From Planctomycetota bacterium (lineage in GTDB: Bacteria; Planctomycetota; Phycisphaerae; WQYP01), in NCBI GenBank assembly GCA_021790475.1, contig JAJYDU010000003.1, positions 1-42,851 on the forward strand: 42,851 nt of DNA. The letters run 5' to 3'. The notes beneath the pieces are model-generated. The model saw only the letters and a program-made list of their open reading frames with translations. It did not search any database and had not been told where the DNA came from. The first letter of the stretch is position 1, and each line of letters begins with the position of its first letter. Shown piece after piece: positions 1 through 9,164 of this stretch. Both the position numbers and the translations under genes were made by a program.

Positions 1-727
1 CAATCTCGCCATGCCTTAACCGTTTGGCGTAACCGACGCTGTCTTCCTCGCGCCGCAGATCCGCAATGGTTCCCTCCGCAAGATAACGGTCGCTGGCGTG
101 CATGGTAACGACACGGCGTTTGATACGCCGTAGAAGTTCCAGAGGGTCTTCCCCCGCCAGAATGGTATTGCTCGGGTCGTAATTCACGCCGAAATGGGGC
201 GATTCAATGCGCTGGACCAGATCGCAGAAAACATCCATTTTCTGGGCGAATTCAGGAAACTTCCAGTAATTATCCTTGTAGTGATTTTCCAGCGTCAAGG
301 TTACCCCATTCGCCGTCGCGTACTCCAAACACGCTTCGATGCATTCGGCCGCGTAGCGAATGCCATCTTCCCGGCTCACTTCCGGCCGGCGCTGGCCGGA
401 AAGCACGCGACAAAATTGACCGCCCAGAACGGCGGTCATATCGATCCAGCGTTTTTCCTGTTCAATCTGGGCGATGCGGAAGGCGGGATCGGGATGGGTA
501 AAATCCGGGGAACAACATATCATGGGGATGCAAAGTCCATGGTCTTGCGCTATTCTTCCCGCGATCGGCCACTGTCTGCTGTCTTTGAGCTCGCGGAATC
601 CGCTGTAAAACTCCAGCCCCTGAATATCCAGCGTGGCCGCCAACTCAATCCACTGCCGCAGCGACAGCGAGCCATCGATGCACAGGGCATCCAGAAACGC
701 CTTGGGAAATGCCGCCAGTCGTGGCAT
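1..727 (-). CDS. Sugar phosphate isomerase/epimerase (TIM barrel), 3' end truncated by the window edge
   Basis: Minus-strand translation from ATG at 727: MPRLAAFPKAFLDALCIDGSLSLRQWIELAATLDIQGLEFYSGFREL...; contains ...VTLTLENHYKD... and ...HFGVNYDPSNTILAGEDPLELL..., typical of the xylose-isomerase-like TIM-barrel family. Open to the window edge, so absent from the ORF track. Confidence 0.8.
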   Translation of the reverse strand, partial: MPRLAAFPKAFLDALCIDGSLSLRQWIELAATLDIQGLEFYSGFRELKDSRQWPIAGRIAQDHGLCIPMICCSPDFTHPDPAFRIAQIEQEKRWIDMTAVLGGQFCRVLSGQRRPEVSREDGIRYAAECIEACLEYATANGVTLTLENHYKDNYWKFPEFAQKMDVFCDLVQRIESPHFGVNYDPSNTILAGEDPLELLRRIKRRVVTMHASDRYLAEGTIADLRREEDSVGYAKRLRHGEI

Positions 728-1569
728 CAGTTATTCTCCTTCGCCGGATGGCGGCGGAGCACGGGACCGGAAGCATCATAAACGCCCTTGAGCAAGGTGT
801 TCTCCTTTACTGGATTGCGGCCGATCACAGGGTACTGTTCCAGGTCCAGAACCGTCCCGGATAGAGGCCGGCTTTCGTCATTGAGCCAAAACACCGCGGC
901 GGCGGCGATATGTTCGGGAGTGAGAATACGGCCCGAGGGCGCAAATTCCCCCGGTACGCGTTCCGGCCAGTCCGCCGGCAATCCTTCCGACATTTTCAGC
1001 TTGTATTCATTGGGCGTAAGAATCCAGCCCAGGTTGAAATGGTTGACCCGTACCCCCCGGGCGGCCAAGGCGTCGGCCAGATTTCGCGACAACGTCATCA
1101 AGGCGCCTTTGGATATGCTGTAATCCAACTGATTGGTCTCGCCGGTATAGGCGTTGACCGAACCGATGTTGAGCACGCTTCCCTTGCTTCGTTGGAGCTG
1201 TTCCAGGGCCGCCTGGATCAGCAGCAGCGGAGCGCGCACGTTAATCGCCATCACCCGGTCAAACAGGGCGGCGTCCGTCGTATGAATATTGCTTCGCACA
1301 ACCCAGGCGGCGTTGTTGACCAGGCCATCCAGGCGGCCGAAAGCCGCCAGTGCCGCCGCCACGATTCGTTCGGGCGCCTTCGCGTCCGACAGGTCGTCGA
1401 TATGCAGGCAAGCGGCGGAACCCAGCGCGGCGGCGACGCGCTCGCCCACCTGGCGCTTCGAGCCGTGTATAAGCACCTTGGCCCCTTCCGCCGCGCAGCG
1501 GCGGGCGATGGCTTCGCCCACACCGGTCGTACTGCCGGTAACGATGATAACCTTGTCTTTCAAGCGCAC
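727..1569 (-). CDS. SDR family NAD(P)-dependent oxidoreductase
   Basis: RLKDKVIIVTGSTTGVGEAIARRCAAEGAKV (Rossmann TGxxxGxG), NNAAW, YSISKGAL (YxxxK). GTG start inferred at 1569; the longer ORF to 1881 overlaps the upstream gene. Confidence 0.85.
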   Translation of the reverse strand: MRLKDKVIIVTGSTTGVGEAIARRCAAEGAKVLIHGSKRQVGERVAAALGSAACLHIDDLSDAKAPERIVAAALAAFGRLDGLVNNAAWVVRSNIHTTDAALFDRVMAINVRAPLLLIQAALEQLQRSKGSVLNIGSVNAYTGETNQLDYSISKGALMTLSRNLADALAARGVRVNHFNLGWILTPNEYKLKMSEGLPADWPERVPGEFAPSGRILTPEHIAAAAVFWLNDESRPLSGTVLDLEQYPVIGRNPVKENTLLKGVYDASGPVLRRHPAKENN

Positions 1570-2462
1570 GATCGGGCCTCCTCCCAGACTTTGTAAAATC
1601 CTCGCCGCCCCTCTTCGATAACCCGGGCCGGATCCGCCCGCCAGAGGGAATCGGGCAGATCGTGGCTGGAGAAAATCTCCAGACAATAAGCCCCCTTGTA
1701 ACCCGCCCGCTCCAGGGCGCCGAGCAATGTCGGCCAGGGAATGATTCCCTGGCCCGGTAATACGCGGTCGCCCAATCGCCGCGGCTGTTCCCGCGGCCAG
1801 TCGCACACGTGTACGCCCAGGAGCTGTTGGCCCAGACCGGCGATCCGCCGGGCGATGTCCGGTTCGTGCCATACGTGCCATACGTCCAACATCAGGCCGA
1901 AATGGGGATGATCCACGTCTTCAATCAGCCGCAAAGCGTCCCCGAGTGTGCAGATAAACGTATCGGCATTCATCAGAATGGGATTCAACGGTTCAAACAT
2001 GATTCGCACGCCATGATCGGCGGCGTACCTGGCCAGATCCGGGTAAAGTTTGCGGGCCGTCTGCTGTGCCAGACGAAAATTATGCCCCGGCGCATTGCCG
2101 CTGATGGTTACCAGCGGCAAATTCTCCCCCGGAAAACTCTCGGAAAATAGATCGATCGTTTGCCGGTACCGCCGCAACCGTTCCGCGGGATCATCTATAT
2201 TCGGGCACATGGAGTCCTCGAAAAGAGCATGAACCCGCGGCTGAACGCTGGTAACTTTCAGCGGGCCTTCCTTGAGCCGGGCCAATTGCTCCCGCGCTTC
2301 GCCCCGGTCGGTAGAGAGTTTGCGTTCACAGACCTCGATGCCCGCCACGCCGAGCCGGCGATAGAGCGCCACATCCTCCTGGAAGCTCTGATCCCAGGTG
2401 GTGAACTCGCTGACGGAAAAAAACGGTAAAGGATCCATGGGTCTCCCGGTGTCTGGAATCAT
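1560..2462 (-). CDS. Sugar phosphate isomerase/epimerase (TIM barrel), second copy
   Basis: MDPLPFFSVSEFTTWDQSFQEDVALYRRLGVAGIEVCE..., ...MFEPLNP..., ...HFGLMLDVWHVWHEPDI...; AP-endonuclease-2-like TIM barrel. Confidence 0.85.
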   Translation of the reverse strand: MIPDTGRPMDPLPFFSVSEFTTWDQSFQEDVALYRRLGVAGIEVCERKLSTDRGEAREQLARLKEGPLKVTSVQPRVHALFEDSMCPNIDDPAERLRRYRQTIDLFSESFPGENLPLVTISGNAPGHNFRLAQQTARKLYPDLARYAADHGVRIMFEPLNPILMNADTFICTLGDALRLIEDVDHPHFGLMLDVWHVWHEPDIARRIAGLGQQLLGVHVCDWPREQPRRLGDRVLPGQGIIPWPTLLGALERAGYKGAYCLEIFSSHDLPDSLWRADPARVIEEGRRGFYKVWEEARSCA

Positions 2463-3481
2463 GGTTTGAGCAAAGCCTTGACAATCCGCCCGCTGTGCAT
2501 TTTTTCAAAGGCCTCCTGCCATTGGTCCAATGCCCAGACGCCGCCGATGATCGGCGCCACGTCAAGTTGCGCCGAGGCCAGCAGGTCGATCACGCGTTCC
2601 CATATCGGCCAGTTATGGCTGAAACTGCCCTGCAATGTAATGTTCTTTTGTACCAGCGGGTCCAGCGAAAAACCCAGCGGCTGCGGTCCCCAGCCCACCT
2701 TGCTGATCCATCCGTTGGGGCGGACAATCCGCAACGCTTTTTGCAATATCGCCGAAACGCCCGCGGCGTCAATCACGCCGTCCACTCCCAGCCCGTCGCC
2801 TTGTCCGGCCCACTCGTCCAGGCCTTCGATCATCGGAAGGCAGCCGTATTTCCGGACCACTTCCAGACGGGTACGGTCGCGCTCCAGGCCGACAATGGCC
2901 ACCGTTGCTCCGCAGAGCCGGGCCACCGCGGCGCATAGAATGCCGATGGGACCCGGGCCGAAAACCACCACGCGATCGCCGGGTTTGATGGCGGCGTTAT
3001 AAACCACCGCGTGGTAGGCTACGCAGCATGGTTCCGTCAACGCCGCTTTCTCAAATGTCAGATTCGCCGGCAGCCGATGCAGGCACCGGGCGGGAACCCG
3101 CACGAAGCGGGTCATCGCCCCGTTCACGCCATAGCCGAATCCCTGGCGCGTCGGATCTAAATTGTACAGACCCTGGCGGGACATGGGGTTGTTCGGATCG
3201 ATGACCGCCGCCGTCTCGCTTACCACGCGATCGCCCGGCTGCCATCCGACCGCGCGTTCGCCGGCCTCCTGGATCACGCCGGCGAATTCATGACCCAGAA
3301 TCACGGGATAATTCACCGGCCAGCTATGATCGCCCGTCCATTGATGCAAATCGCTGCCGCACACGCCGACCGCCGCAACTTCCAGCAGTACGTCGTCCGG
3401 ACCGATCGGGGGACGCGCTGTCGGGCGGAGTTCCACGCTATATCTGGCCGCTGCGAAATTGACCACCGCCGGATCACTCAT
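2459..3481 (-). CDS. Zinc-dependent alcohol dehydrogenase (sorbitol/threonine dehydrogenase-like MDR)
   Basis: VGVCGSDLHQW, GHEFAGVIQEAGERAVGWQPGDRVV (Zn-ADH signature), Rossmann VVVFGPGPIGILCA. Confidence 0.9.
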   Translation of the reverse strand: MSDPAVVNFAAARYSVELRPTARPPIGPDDVLLEVAAVGVCGSDLHQWTGDHSWPVNYPVILGHEFAGVIQEAGERAVGWQPGDRVVSETAAVIDPNNPMSRQGLYNLDPTRQGFGYGVNGAMTRFVRVPARCLHRLPANLTFEKAALTEPCCVAYHAVVYNAAIKPGDRVVVFGPGPIGILCAAVARLCGATVAIVGLERDRTRLEVVRKYGCLPMIEGLDEWAGQGDGLGVDGVIDAAGVSAILQKALRIVRPNGWISKVGWGPQPLGFSLDPLVQKNITLQGSFSHNWPIWERVIDLLASAQLDVAPIIGGVWALDQWQEAFEKMHSGRIVKALLKP

Positions 3482-4673
3482 TTTTTACTCTCCAGCTTTC
3501 GGAGCGGCTGGTTATTCCGTCGCTCCGGAAAGCATTGTAATCGTCTACGATTTTCCCGACCAACCGCACCCGTTTGATGTCGCCATGGGACGATATCTCG
3601 TCGCTCGCTCCGAGAATCAAGTGCGGCGCAAAGAGGTCAATACATTTTTTTGCGCAGTCGGATAATGTTTGTTCGCTGTAGGTGGGATCGAAAAAAACCG
3701 CCGGTATGCCGTCCAGCAGATACATATCGCCCAGGGCTTTTTTGGTTTCTTCCAACGTTACATCGCCCTGGGGCAGCGGGGTGATCGCTTCAATACCGTC
3801 CAGGCCGGTTTCCCTGGCATAAGGCAGCAACGGCTTGCACAGCCCGTCCCAGTGCGAGCAAACGAACTTGCCGGCGGCATGCAGCCGCCGGCTCCATCGC
3901 TGATACAAGGGCAGAATATGCCTCTCAAAGAGCCTGGGAGACATGGTTCCGGCGTGCAGATTATCTCCAAAATTAACCAGATGAATCGGGCTGGCGTTGA
4001 TCTCTTCGATGAGCCGTTCTTTCCATAGGATCAGGGCCTCAAAATAGCGCTCGCACGTCGCCGGGTAATCCTGCAATGCGTAGGTTGCGGCCTCGATTCC
4101 CATGTCGTTGATATATAAATGCTGGAGCGTGGTGCGGGGCAAATTCATCGTCGGGGCGCCCAATCCGCGCCACCTGGCCGCGACGCCGTCGAACATCCGC
4201 TGATCCCAGGACCAGACCATCCGCTCCGTCCGCCAGGCGGCAACTTTCATTTCCTGTTCGTCGGAAACAGGCCACTTGATCGGCTTGTGCCAGGGACTCT
4301 CCTTGCTGCGGCGATAAATGGCGCGCTGGCTGCCAACCGGCGTGTCCCAACACAGTTCATAGTCGCTCGCATCAAGATCCCTCTTGGAAAACCGCACCGC
4401 CGCATCTTCTTTGCACTTGAAAGCGCTTTCGTATTCATACACCCGGTTGGAACAGCCCAGCGCGCGGTAGATCTGGGGCAGGGACATTCCCGTATAAGGC
4501 GCGGGCAGAGCTTCGCCGGAGAAAATTTTGTCGTCGTACCACGCCAGAATACGCGGCTGCCAGATGATTTTGCCCCCGGCTTTTCCGAAGGCTACGTCAA
4601 GATGCAATTGCGCAAGATCAAGATGGCTATGATCGGTGGGACGAACTGCCGTTCCTGTGGGCGGGGTGCTCAT
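3474..4673 (-). CDS. Uroporphyrinogen decarboxylase (URO-D) family protein
   Basis: NFGDNLHAGTMSPRLFERHILPLYQRWSRRLHAAGKFVCSHWDGLCKPLLPYARETGLDGIEAITPLPQGDVTLEETKKALGD resembles the C-terminal half of URO-D/MtaA-like proteins. Confidence 0.75.
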   Translation of the reverse strand: MSTPPTGTAVRPTDHSHLDLAQLHLDVAFGKAGGKIIWQPRILAWYDDKIFSGEALPAPYTGMSLPQIYRALGCSNRVYEYESAFKCKEDAAVRFSKRDLDASDYELCWDTPVGSQRAIYRRSKESPWHKPIKWPVSDEQEMKVAAWRTERMVWSWDQRMFDGVAARWRGLGAPTMNLPRTTLQHLYINDMGIEAATYALQDYPATCERYFEALILWKERLIEEINASPIHLVNFGDNLHAGTMSPRLFERHILPLYQRWSRRLHAAGKFVCSHWDGLCKPLLPYARETGLDGIEAITPLPQGDVTLEETKKALGDMYLLDGIPAVFFDPTYSEQTLSDCAKKCIDLFAPHLILGASDEISSHGDIKRVRLVGKIVDDYNAFRSDGITSRSESWRVKNE

Positions 4674-5377
4674 GTCTTTGGTTTTTTTTCCTCTCCATAC
4701 GCGTGCACTTTTTGACAGATCAGCCGCAGGGATTCTTCGACATTGCCGCCGGCTCTCTTGAAAGAGTCGGCGTCAATCGTCAGAGGCGCTCCGAGCACAA
4801 CCAGCGGCGCGCCGTATTCGGGCGTGCGCACCGCCTGCTCAATGTTCAGCCCGCCGACCGCCTGTACCGGTACGCGCACCGCGGCGACCACCTCCCGCAG
4901 TTGATCCAGGGGACTCGGCGGGCGTTGTCCCCGCGCCGCAATGCCGCGGCGTTCGTCGTAGCCAATGTGATGGATGACAAAATCGCAGCCCATCTCCTCC
5001 AGGTAGCGGGCGCCCGCCACCATGTCCGGGCAAGCCAAATTGTCGCCCATCACTTTCAGATGGTAATCGCGTCCGGCTTTGACCACGCAGCGGATGGTTT
5101 CTTCCTGCGCCCGCGCCATCACGACTACATGGGTAGCGCCGGCTTGGGCCATTAACTCCGCTTCCAGGTAGCCGCCATCCATGGTCTTCAAGTCCGCCAC
5201 AATCGGTATATCCGGAAATTCCCTTCGCAGCGCCCGCACGCCGTTCATACCTTCCGCGATGATCAGGGGTGTACCGGCCTCCAGCCAATCGACCCCGGCG
5301 CGCAGGGCCATTTTGGCGGTATCGAGAGCCTCCGCAATTTGGATTACATCAAGGGAGATTTGCACGACTGGCCGCAC
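4670..5377 (-). CDS. Orotidine 5'-phosphate decarboxylase superfamily protein, 3-hexulose-6-phosphate synthase-like
   Basis: VQISLDVIQIAEALDTAKMALRAGVDWLEAGTPLI...IPIVADLKTMDGGYLEAELMAQAGATHVVVMA; the DLKTMD motif is the DxKxxD active site of the OMPDC suprafamily in the form seen in HPS. Confidence 0.8.
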   Translation of the reverse strand: MRPVVQISLDVIQIAEALDTAKMALRAGVDWLEAGTPLIIAEGMNGVRALRREFPDIPIVADLKTMDGGYLEAELMAQAGATHVVVMARAQEETIRCVVKAGRDYHLKVMGDNLACPDMVAGARYLEEMGCDFVIHHIGYDERRGIAARGQRPPSPLDQLREVVAAVRVPVQAVGGLNIEQAVRTPEYGAPLVVLGAPLTIDADSFKRAGGNVEESLRLICQKVHAYGEEKKPKT

Positions 5378-5595
5378 GGCTCGGTTCCTTTATGCACAAC
5401 AGTTCCGACCGCTTTCGACAGAAGAAACTTTTCGGGTTATACGTGGTGCATGATGTTTTGGTCAAGCGAGTCTCGCACGCAATGCCAAGAGGGGGCATGA
5501 CCGATTACGCGGCTGCGTTTCAAACGGGGAGCGGGCATCTTGCCCGACTGGAAGGTAATAACTTGGCGGCCTGGAAGGCCGCCCCCCATAGGCCC

Positions 5596-5690
5596 GCGGC
5601 GGCGCCGCCGCTCTACTTTCAACTTTCTACTTTCCTCCCGCGGCGCAGCCGCCGCTCTACTCTCAACTTTCTACTTTCTTCCGCCTGCGC
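5596..5690. repeat. Tandem hairpin + PEP-CTERM-tail repeat (two units)
   Basis: Unit 1 GCGGCGGCGCCGCCGC-TCTACTTTCAACTTTCTACTTTCCTCCC; unit 2 GCGGCGCAGCCGCCGC-TCTACTCTCAACTTTCTACTTTCTTCCGCC. Unit 2 overlaps the last codons of the PEP-CTERM gene. Confidence 0.85.
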
Positions 5691-8218
5691 ATCAGCAACA
5701 CCAGCCCGCCAGCCGCCAGCAGCACCAGCGTGGTTGGTTCGGGCGTGGGGACGGCCGTGACCTGTAAGCCCAGTGTGTCCGCAGTTGGCGTAAAGTCAAA
5801 TGAGTAACCATCGACGTTCAGTGGGCCGGAATTGGTGTTGGTGAACGAGCCGCTGATGCCGCTGGCCATCAGAAAAGTAAACTTATCGCCCACGTTGGCG
5901 GTAAAGCCGCTCTCCAGATTAAGCACAAGCTCACCACCCAGCGTCGCCGAACCGTTGGCGCTTATGGTGTCATACTGGCCGGTCCCCGTTCCCGTCAGGC
6001 CGATGTCCAGGATGCTCGAGGAAGTGAGAATCATGTTGCCGGGCACGTACATCGAGCTGGGATCCAGTACGACCGTGCCGCTGTTGGTGAAATCGCCGGA
6101 GAAGTTGAACGTGGCGCCATTCTCCAATTTGAAGGTACCGCTGTTGCTGGTCAAACCGGAAATTGCGTTAAACGACGTGCCGCTGCCTTTAAGGATAATC
6201 GTGGCGGCATTGGTGGTGATGTTCCCTCCCCCAAGATTCATGGAAGCGTTGGCGTCAACAATCCAGGTGCCGCCGGTGAGCGTGCCATTGGAAACGTTGG
6301 TGACGGTCCCGCCGTCCGCGGTGATGGTATTTCCAGCAGCGGCCTGCACGGTGCCAACATCGGCGTTGGTGAACGTGCCGCTGTTGAAATGCAGGGTACC
6401 ATTGGTGGCGGCGACGGTACCGTTGTTGGTGAGGGTAGAGCTTTGCAGATAGAAATCGCCCCCCGAATCGGTATTGATCACGCCGTTATTGACCATGGGC
6501 GCGGTGATCGAACCGCCCGCACCGCCGGCGATGGTCTGCCCGGCATCCACGGTAACCACAGCGTTGTTGGCCGCGCTGATCGTGCCACTGCCATAATAGT
6601 AGCTGAAGGCCACTTTCCCGCTGCCGGATAAGTCTCCGGAGCTTGCGAAAACAAGCGGCTGGCCGCCATGGGCGAGGAGGATGGTGCCGTTGTTGGTGAT
6701 GGTTCCGTTGGCCGCCAGGGCGCCGCCGTTGGTGGCGAGGGTGCTGCCGGCCGAAATCGTCACGCCATTAAGCGTTGTTGTGTAGCTGTCAACTTGAAGC
6801 TCGCCGCTGCCGCTGCTGGAAAGAGTTCCTCCGTTCACCGTGGTATTGTAGTAGAAGTTCACGATGCCGCCGGCCGCGGAGATCGTACCACCGGTGTTGT
6901 TGACAGTTAGAACCGAGCTTGATGAAAAGTTGGCGTCGTAGCCGAAAGCCAGGTTTCCGCTGGGATTCGTTGCCTCCAGAGTGCCGGTGTTGGTAATAGT
7001 CGTAGTCAGGTCAGAGGGCGTGGTGGTGAAGTTCAGAGTGTTATTTGTATCAGCGTTCATGGTGCCGCTATTTGTGATATTACCGCTGATCTGCCCGAGG
7101 CCGTGAATAGTGGCGTTGTTGGTCAGGCTGGAAGTGCTGTCAGTACTCAGAGTGCTGCCCGCGCTGGCCATGTGAAGGCCGCCGCTGCCGGCAAGCGTGA
7201 CATTCCGGCCGCCGCTGATGGAAATCCCGCCACCATTCTCAATATCCCCGTTGACGGTAATGGTCCCTTGCAGCGCCAGTGTGCTGGAATTGTTCAGGAT
7301 CGAGCTTGGCGTAATGCTCACACCATTCAGGGTGACGGTGCCGCTGGTATTGATGTAATCGCTGTAGGTGCTCTGATTGCCATCCGAACTCAGCGTTCCG
7401 CCGGTGACCGTTACGCCGTTTTCGATATTGATCTGGCTGCCGGTGCTGCCAGCGCTGCCGGTAGCGTTAATTATGCCGCCGGTGTTGTTGAATGTCATGG
7501 CGTTGCCGTCGCCGATTTGCAGTGAATCGCCGCCGGTGGCCTCCATGGTTCCTTTATTGGTATACGCGGTGGTGGTCGTGGTGATGCTGTTGTCGTAGTT
7601 GTAGGCGTTGGTCAACAATACCATGGGGTTGCCGCCATAGCTGGCGTCGATAGTTCCTTTATTAATTAGATCCGCGCTGATGTAGCCGGCGCCGTTGATT
7701 ATCTGGTTGGCGCCCACGGTCAGGGTGGGGGTGGTAGCGTCGGACAGGAGTACCGAGGCGGAGTTTTGCAGGGTCAGAGTTCCGGTGCCCGTGATGCTCG
7801 TGCCACTGCTTGAGAAAATCAGGTCGGAGTAAGCGCCTCCGCCGCCTTCCACGGCTACCGTGCTGTCATTTTCCAGTGTGCCTCCAATGACGAAGAACAC
7901 GTTGTAGCTCCTTATCCCTCCGGAATTGTCGGCATAGACCTGTAGCTTGGCGCCGCTCTGCACGGTGACGTTATTGATATTGACGTACCCACCACTATTC
8001 TCATCGCAGGCAGTGCCTGTCTCAATGATGGCGTCGTCAGTGGCGGCGGGGACTGAGCCGCTGCTCCAGCCCGCGGAATCGGACCACTTTGCGACGCCGT
8101 TCGGACCCACCGGCAGGAGCCACGTGTCCGTCGCGGCCTGTGCGGAGGATGTGGCCCAGGCGGTGGCCAGCGCCAACAGGGCGCACTTACCGATTAAAAC
8201 GCAACGATTCACTTTCAT
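5663..8218 (-). CDS. Large beta-strand-repeat (autotransporter/adhesin-like) exported protein with C-terminal PEP-CTERM sorting signal
   Basis: N-terminal signal peptide MKVNRCVLIGKCALLALATAWATSSAQA; many TNxGTLxATNGxxxFxxGTxT-type repeats; C-terminus VPTPEPTTLVLLAAGGLVLLMRRRKKVES. Confidence 0.9.
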   Translation of the reverse strand: MKVNRCVLIGKCALLALATAWATSSAQAATDTWLLPVGPNGVAKWSDSAGWSSGSVPAATDDAIIETGTACDENSGGYVNINNVTVQSGAKLQVYADNSGGIRSYNVFFVIGGTLENDSTVAVEGGGGAYSDLIFSSSGTSITGTGTLTLQNSASVLLSDATTPTLTVGANQIINGAGYISADLINKGTIDASYGGNPMVLLTNAYNYDNSITTTTTAYTNKGTMEATGGDSLQIGDGNAMTFNNTGGIINATGSAGSTGSQINIENGVTVTGGTLSSDGNQSTYSDYINTSGTVTLNGVSITPSSILNNSSTLALQGTITVNGDIENGGGISISGGRNVTLAGSGGLHMASAGSTLSTDSTSSLTNNATIHGLGQISGNITNSGTMNADTNNTLNFTTTPSDLTTTITNTGTLEATNPSGNLAFGYDANFSSSSVLTVNNTGGTISAAGGIVNFYYNTTVNGGTLSSSGSGELQVDSYTTTLNGVTISAGSTLATNGGALAANGTITNNGTILLAHGGQPLVFASSGDLSGSGKVAFSYYYGSGTISAANNAVVTVDAGQTIAGGAGGSITAPMVNNGVINTDSGGDFYLQSSTLTNNGTVAATNGTLHFNSGTFTNADVGTVQAAAGNTITADGGTVTNVSNGTLTGGTWIVDANASMNLGGGNITTNAATIILKGSGTSFNAISGLTSNSGTFKLENGATFNFSGDFTNSGTVVLDPSSMYVPGNMILTSSSILDIGLTGTGTGQYDTISANGSATLGGELVLNLESGFTANVGDKFTFLMASGISGSFTNTNSGPLNVDGYSFDFTPTADTLGLQVTAVPTPEPTTLVLLAAGGLVLLMRRRKKVES

Positions 8219-8394
8219 GATTGCAACTCCCTGTTCCAAAACACTCCAAAATTCCGGGTTGCACGCGCCGAGACATGATGTGGCTCCACGGTGCGGCGAA
8301 CCACGTAGTACTTTTACTTTGTCAGTTCATAGATGAGATTTTGCCTCTTCCCGCGGCACGATGCAATACGGGAATAGACGTAGGCTCCGCGTCC

Positions 8395-8445
8395 GCGGCG
8401 CAGCCGCTGCTCTCCTTTCAATTTTCTATTTTCTTCCGCCGGCGC
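8395..8445. repeat. Dispersed copy of the hairpin + PEP-CTERM-tail repeat
   Basis: GCGGCG-CAGC-CGCTGC then TCTCCTTTCAATTTTCTATTTTCTTCCGCCGGCGC; the last 35 nt are identical to 9181-9215. Confidence 0.85.
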
Positions 8446-8540
8446 GCCGCTCATGGATAGACCTGACCGCGGCGATAAGAGTGTCCAAGACTTTGCGCGC
8501 GACAAGGTAGAACTCGTTGTGTTACTCATTTTTTTTCCCC

Positions 8541-8576
8541 CATAAAAAGCTAACGCTCCCATAAAAAGCTACCGGT
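8541..8576. repeat. 17-bp direct repeat (19-bp period), possible operator
   Basis: CCCATAAAAAGCTAACG (8541-8557) and CCCATAAAAAGCTACCG (8560-8576), one mismatch; ~320 bp upstream of the PEP-CTERM start. Confidence 0.5.
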
Positions 8577-8880
8577 AGTAAAAACAAACCACTATATTAC
8601 AGTATAAACGGATTTATAGGCAATGGCAAAAAAAGTAAAAATTTTTAGGAAATGAGGCAAGCCAGTCGACCTACGGGCAAGTTTCCGCGCATAGAGCGGA
8701 GCAATTTATGAATGGTGCATTGCACAACACTCGCGCCAAATGCGAATAATGGGAGAATTATAGGACCAAATTTATGGGACGTTTATTTCTTTCATGGCAT
8801 GATTTACACTCCACGCGCCGCGCTCTGTTATGAAATCGTCCGGGCGCGAAGCCGGGCCGCGGCGACGGCCCGCATCGCGA

Positions 8881-9134
8881 ATCAAGATGGCTATGATCGG
8901 TTGGACGACCTGCCGTTTCTGTGGGCGGGGTGCTCATGTCTTTGGTTTTTTTTCCTCTCCATACGCGTGCACTTTTTGACAGATCAGCCGCAGGGATTCT
9001 TCGACATTGCCGCCGGCTCTCTTGAAAGAGTCGGCGTCAATCGTCAGAGGCGCTCCGAGCACAACCAGCGGCGCGCCGTATTCGGGCGTGCGCACCGCCT
9101 GCTCAATGCTCAGCCCGCCGACCGCCTGTACTGG
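8881..9134 (-). pseudogene. Partial duplication of the HPS-like gene 3' end and URO-D gene 5' end (copy of 4617-4870)
   Basis: Constant offset of 4264 bp over 254 bp with about five substitutions by eye; no intact reading frame for the parental proteins. Confidence 0.9.
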
Positions 9135-9164
9135 GCAGGCAAGATGCGTGCGCTACAAGAATTA

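Noticed and set aside
194-781. 195-aa plus-strand ORF at the left edge
   Set aside because: Antisense to the truncated sugar isomerase (1-727, minus), which has convincing family motifs.
5663-8218. Possible DNA-level tandem repeat array inside the PEP-CTERM gene
   Set aside because: Repetition is at the protein-motif level (TNxGTLxA) with divergent DNA, as expected for beta-helix adhesins; no exact satellite.
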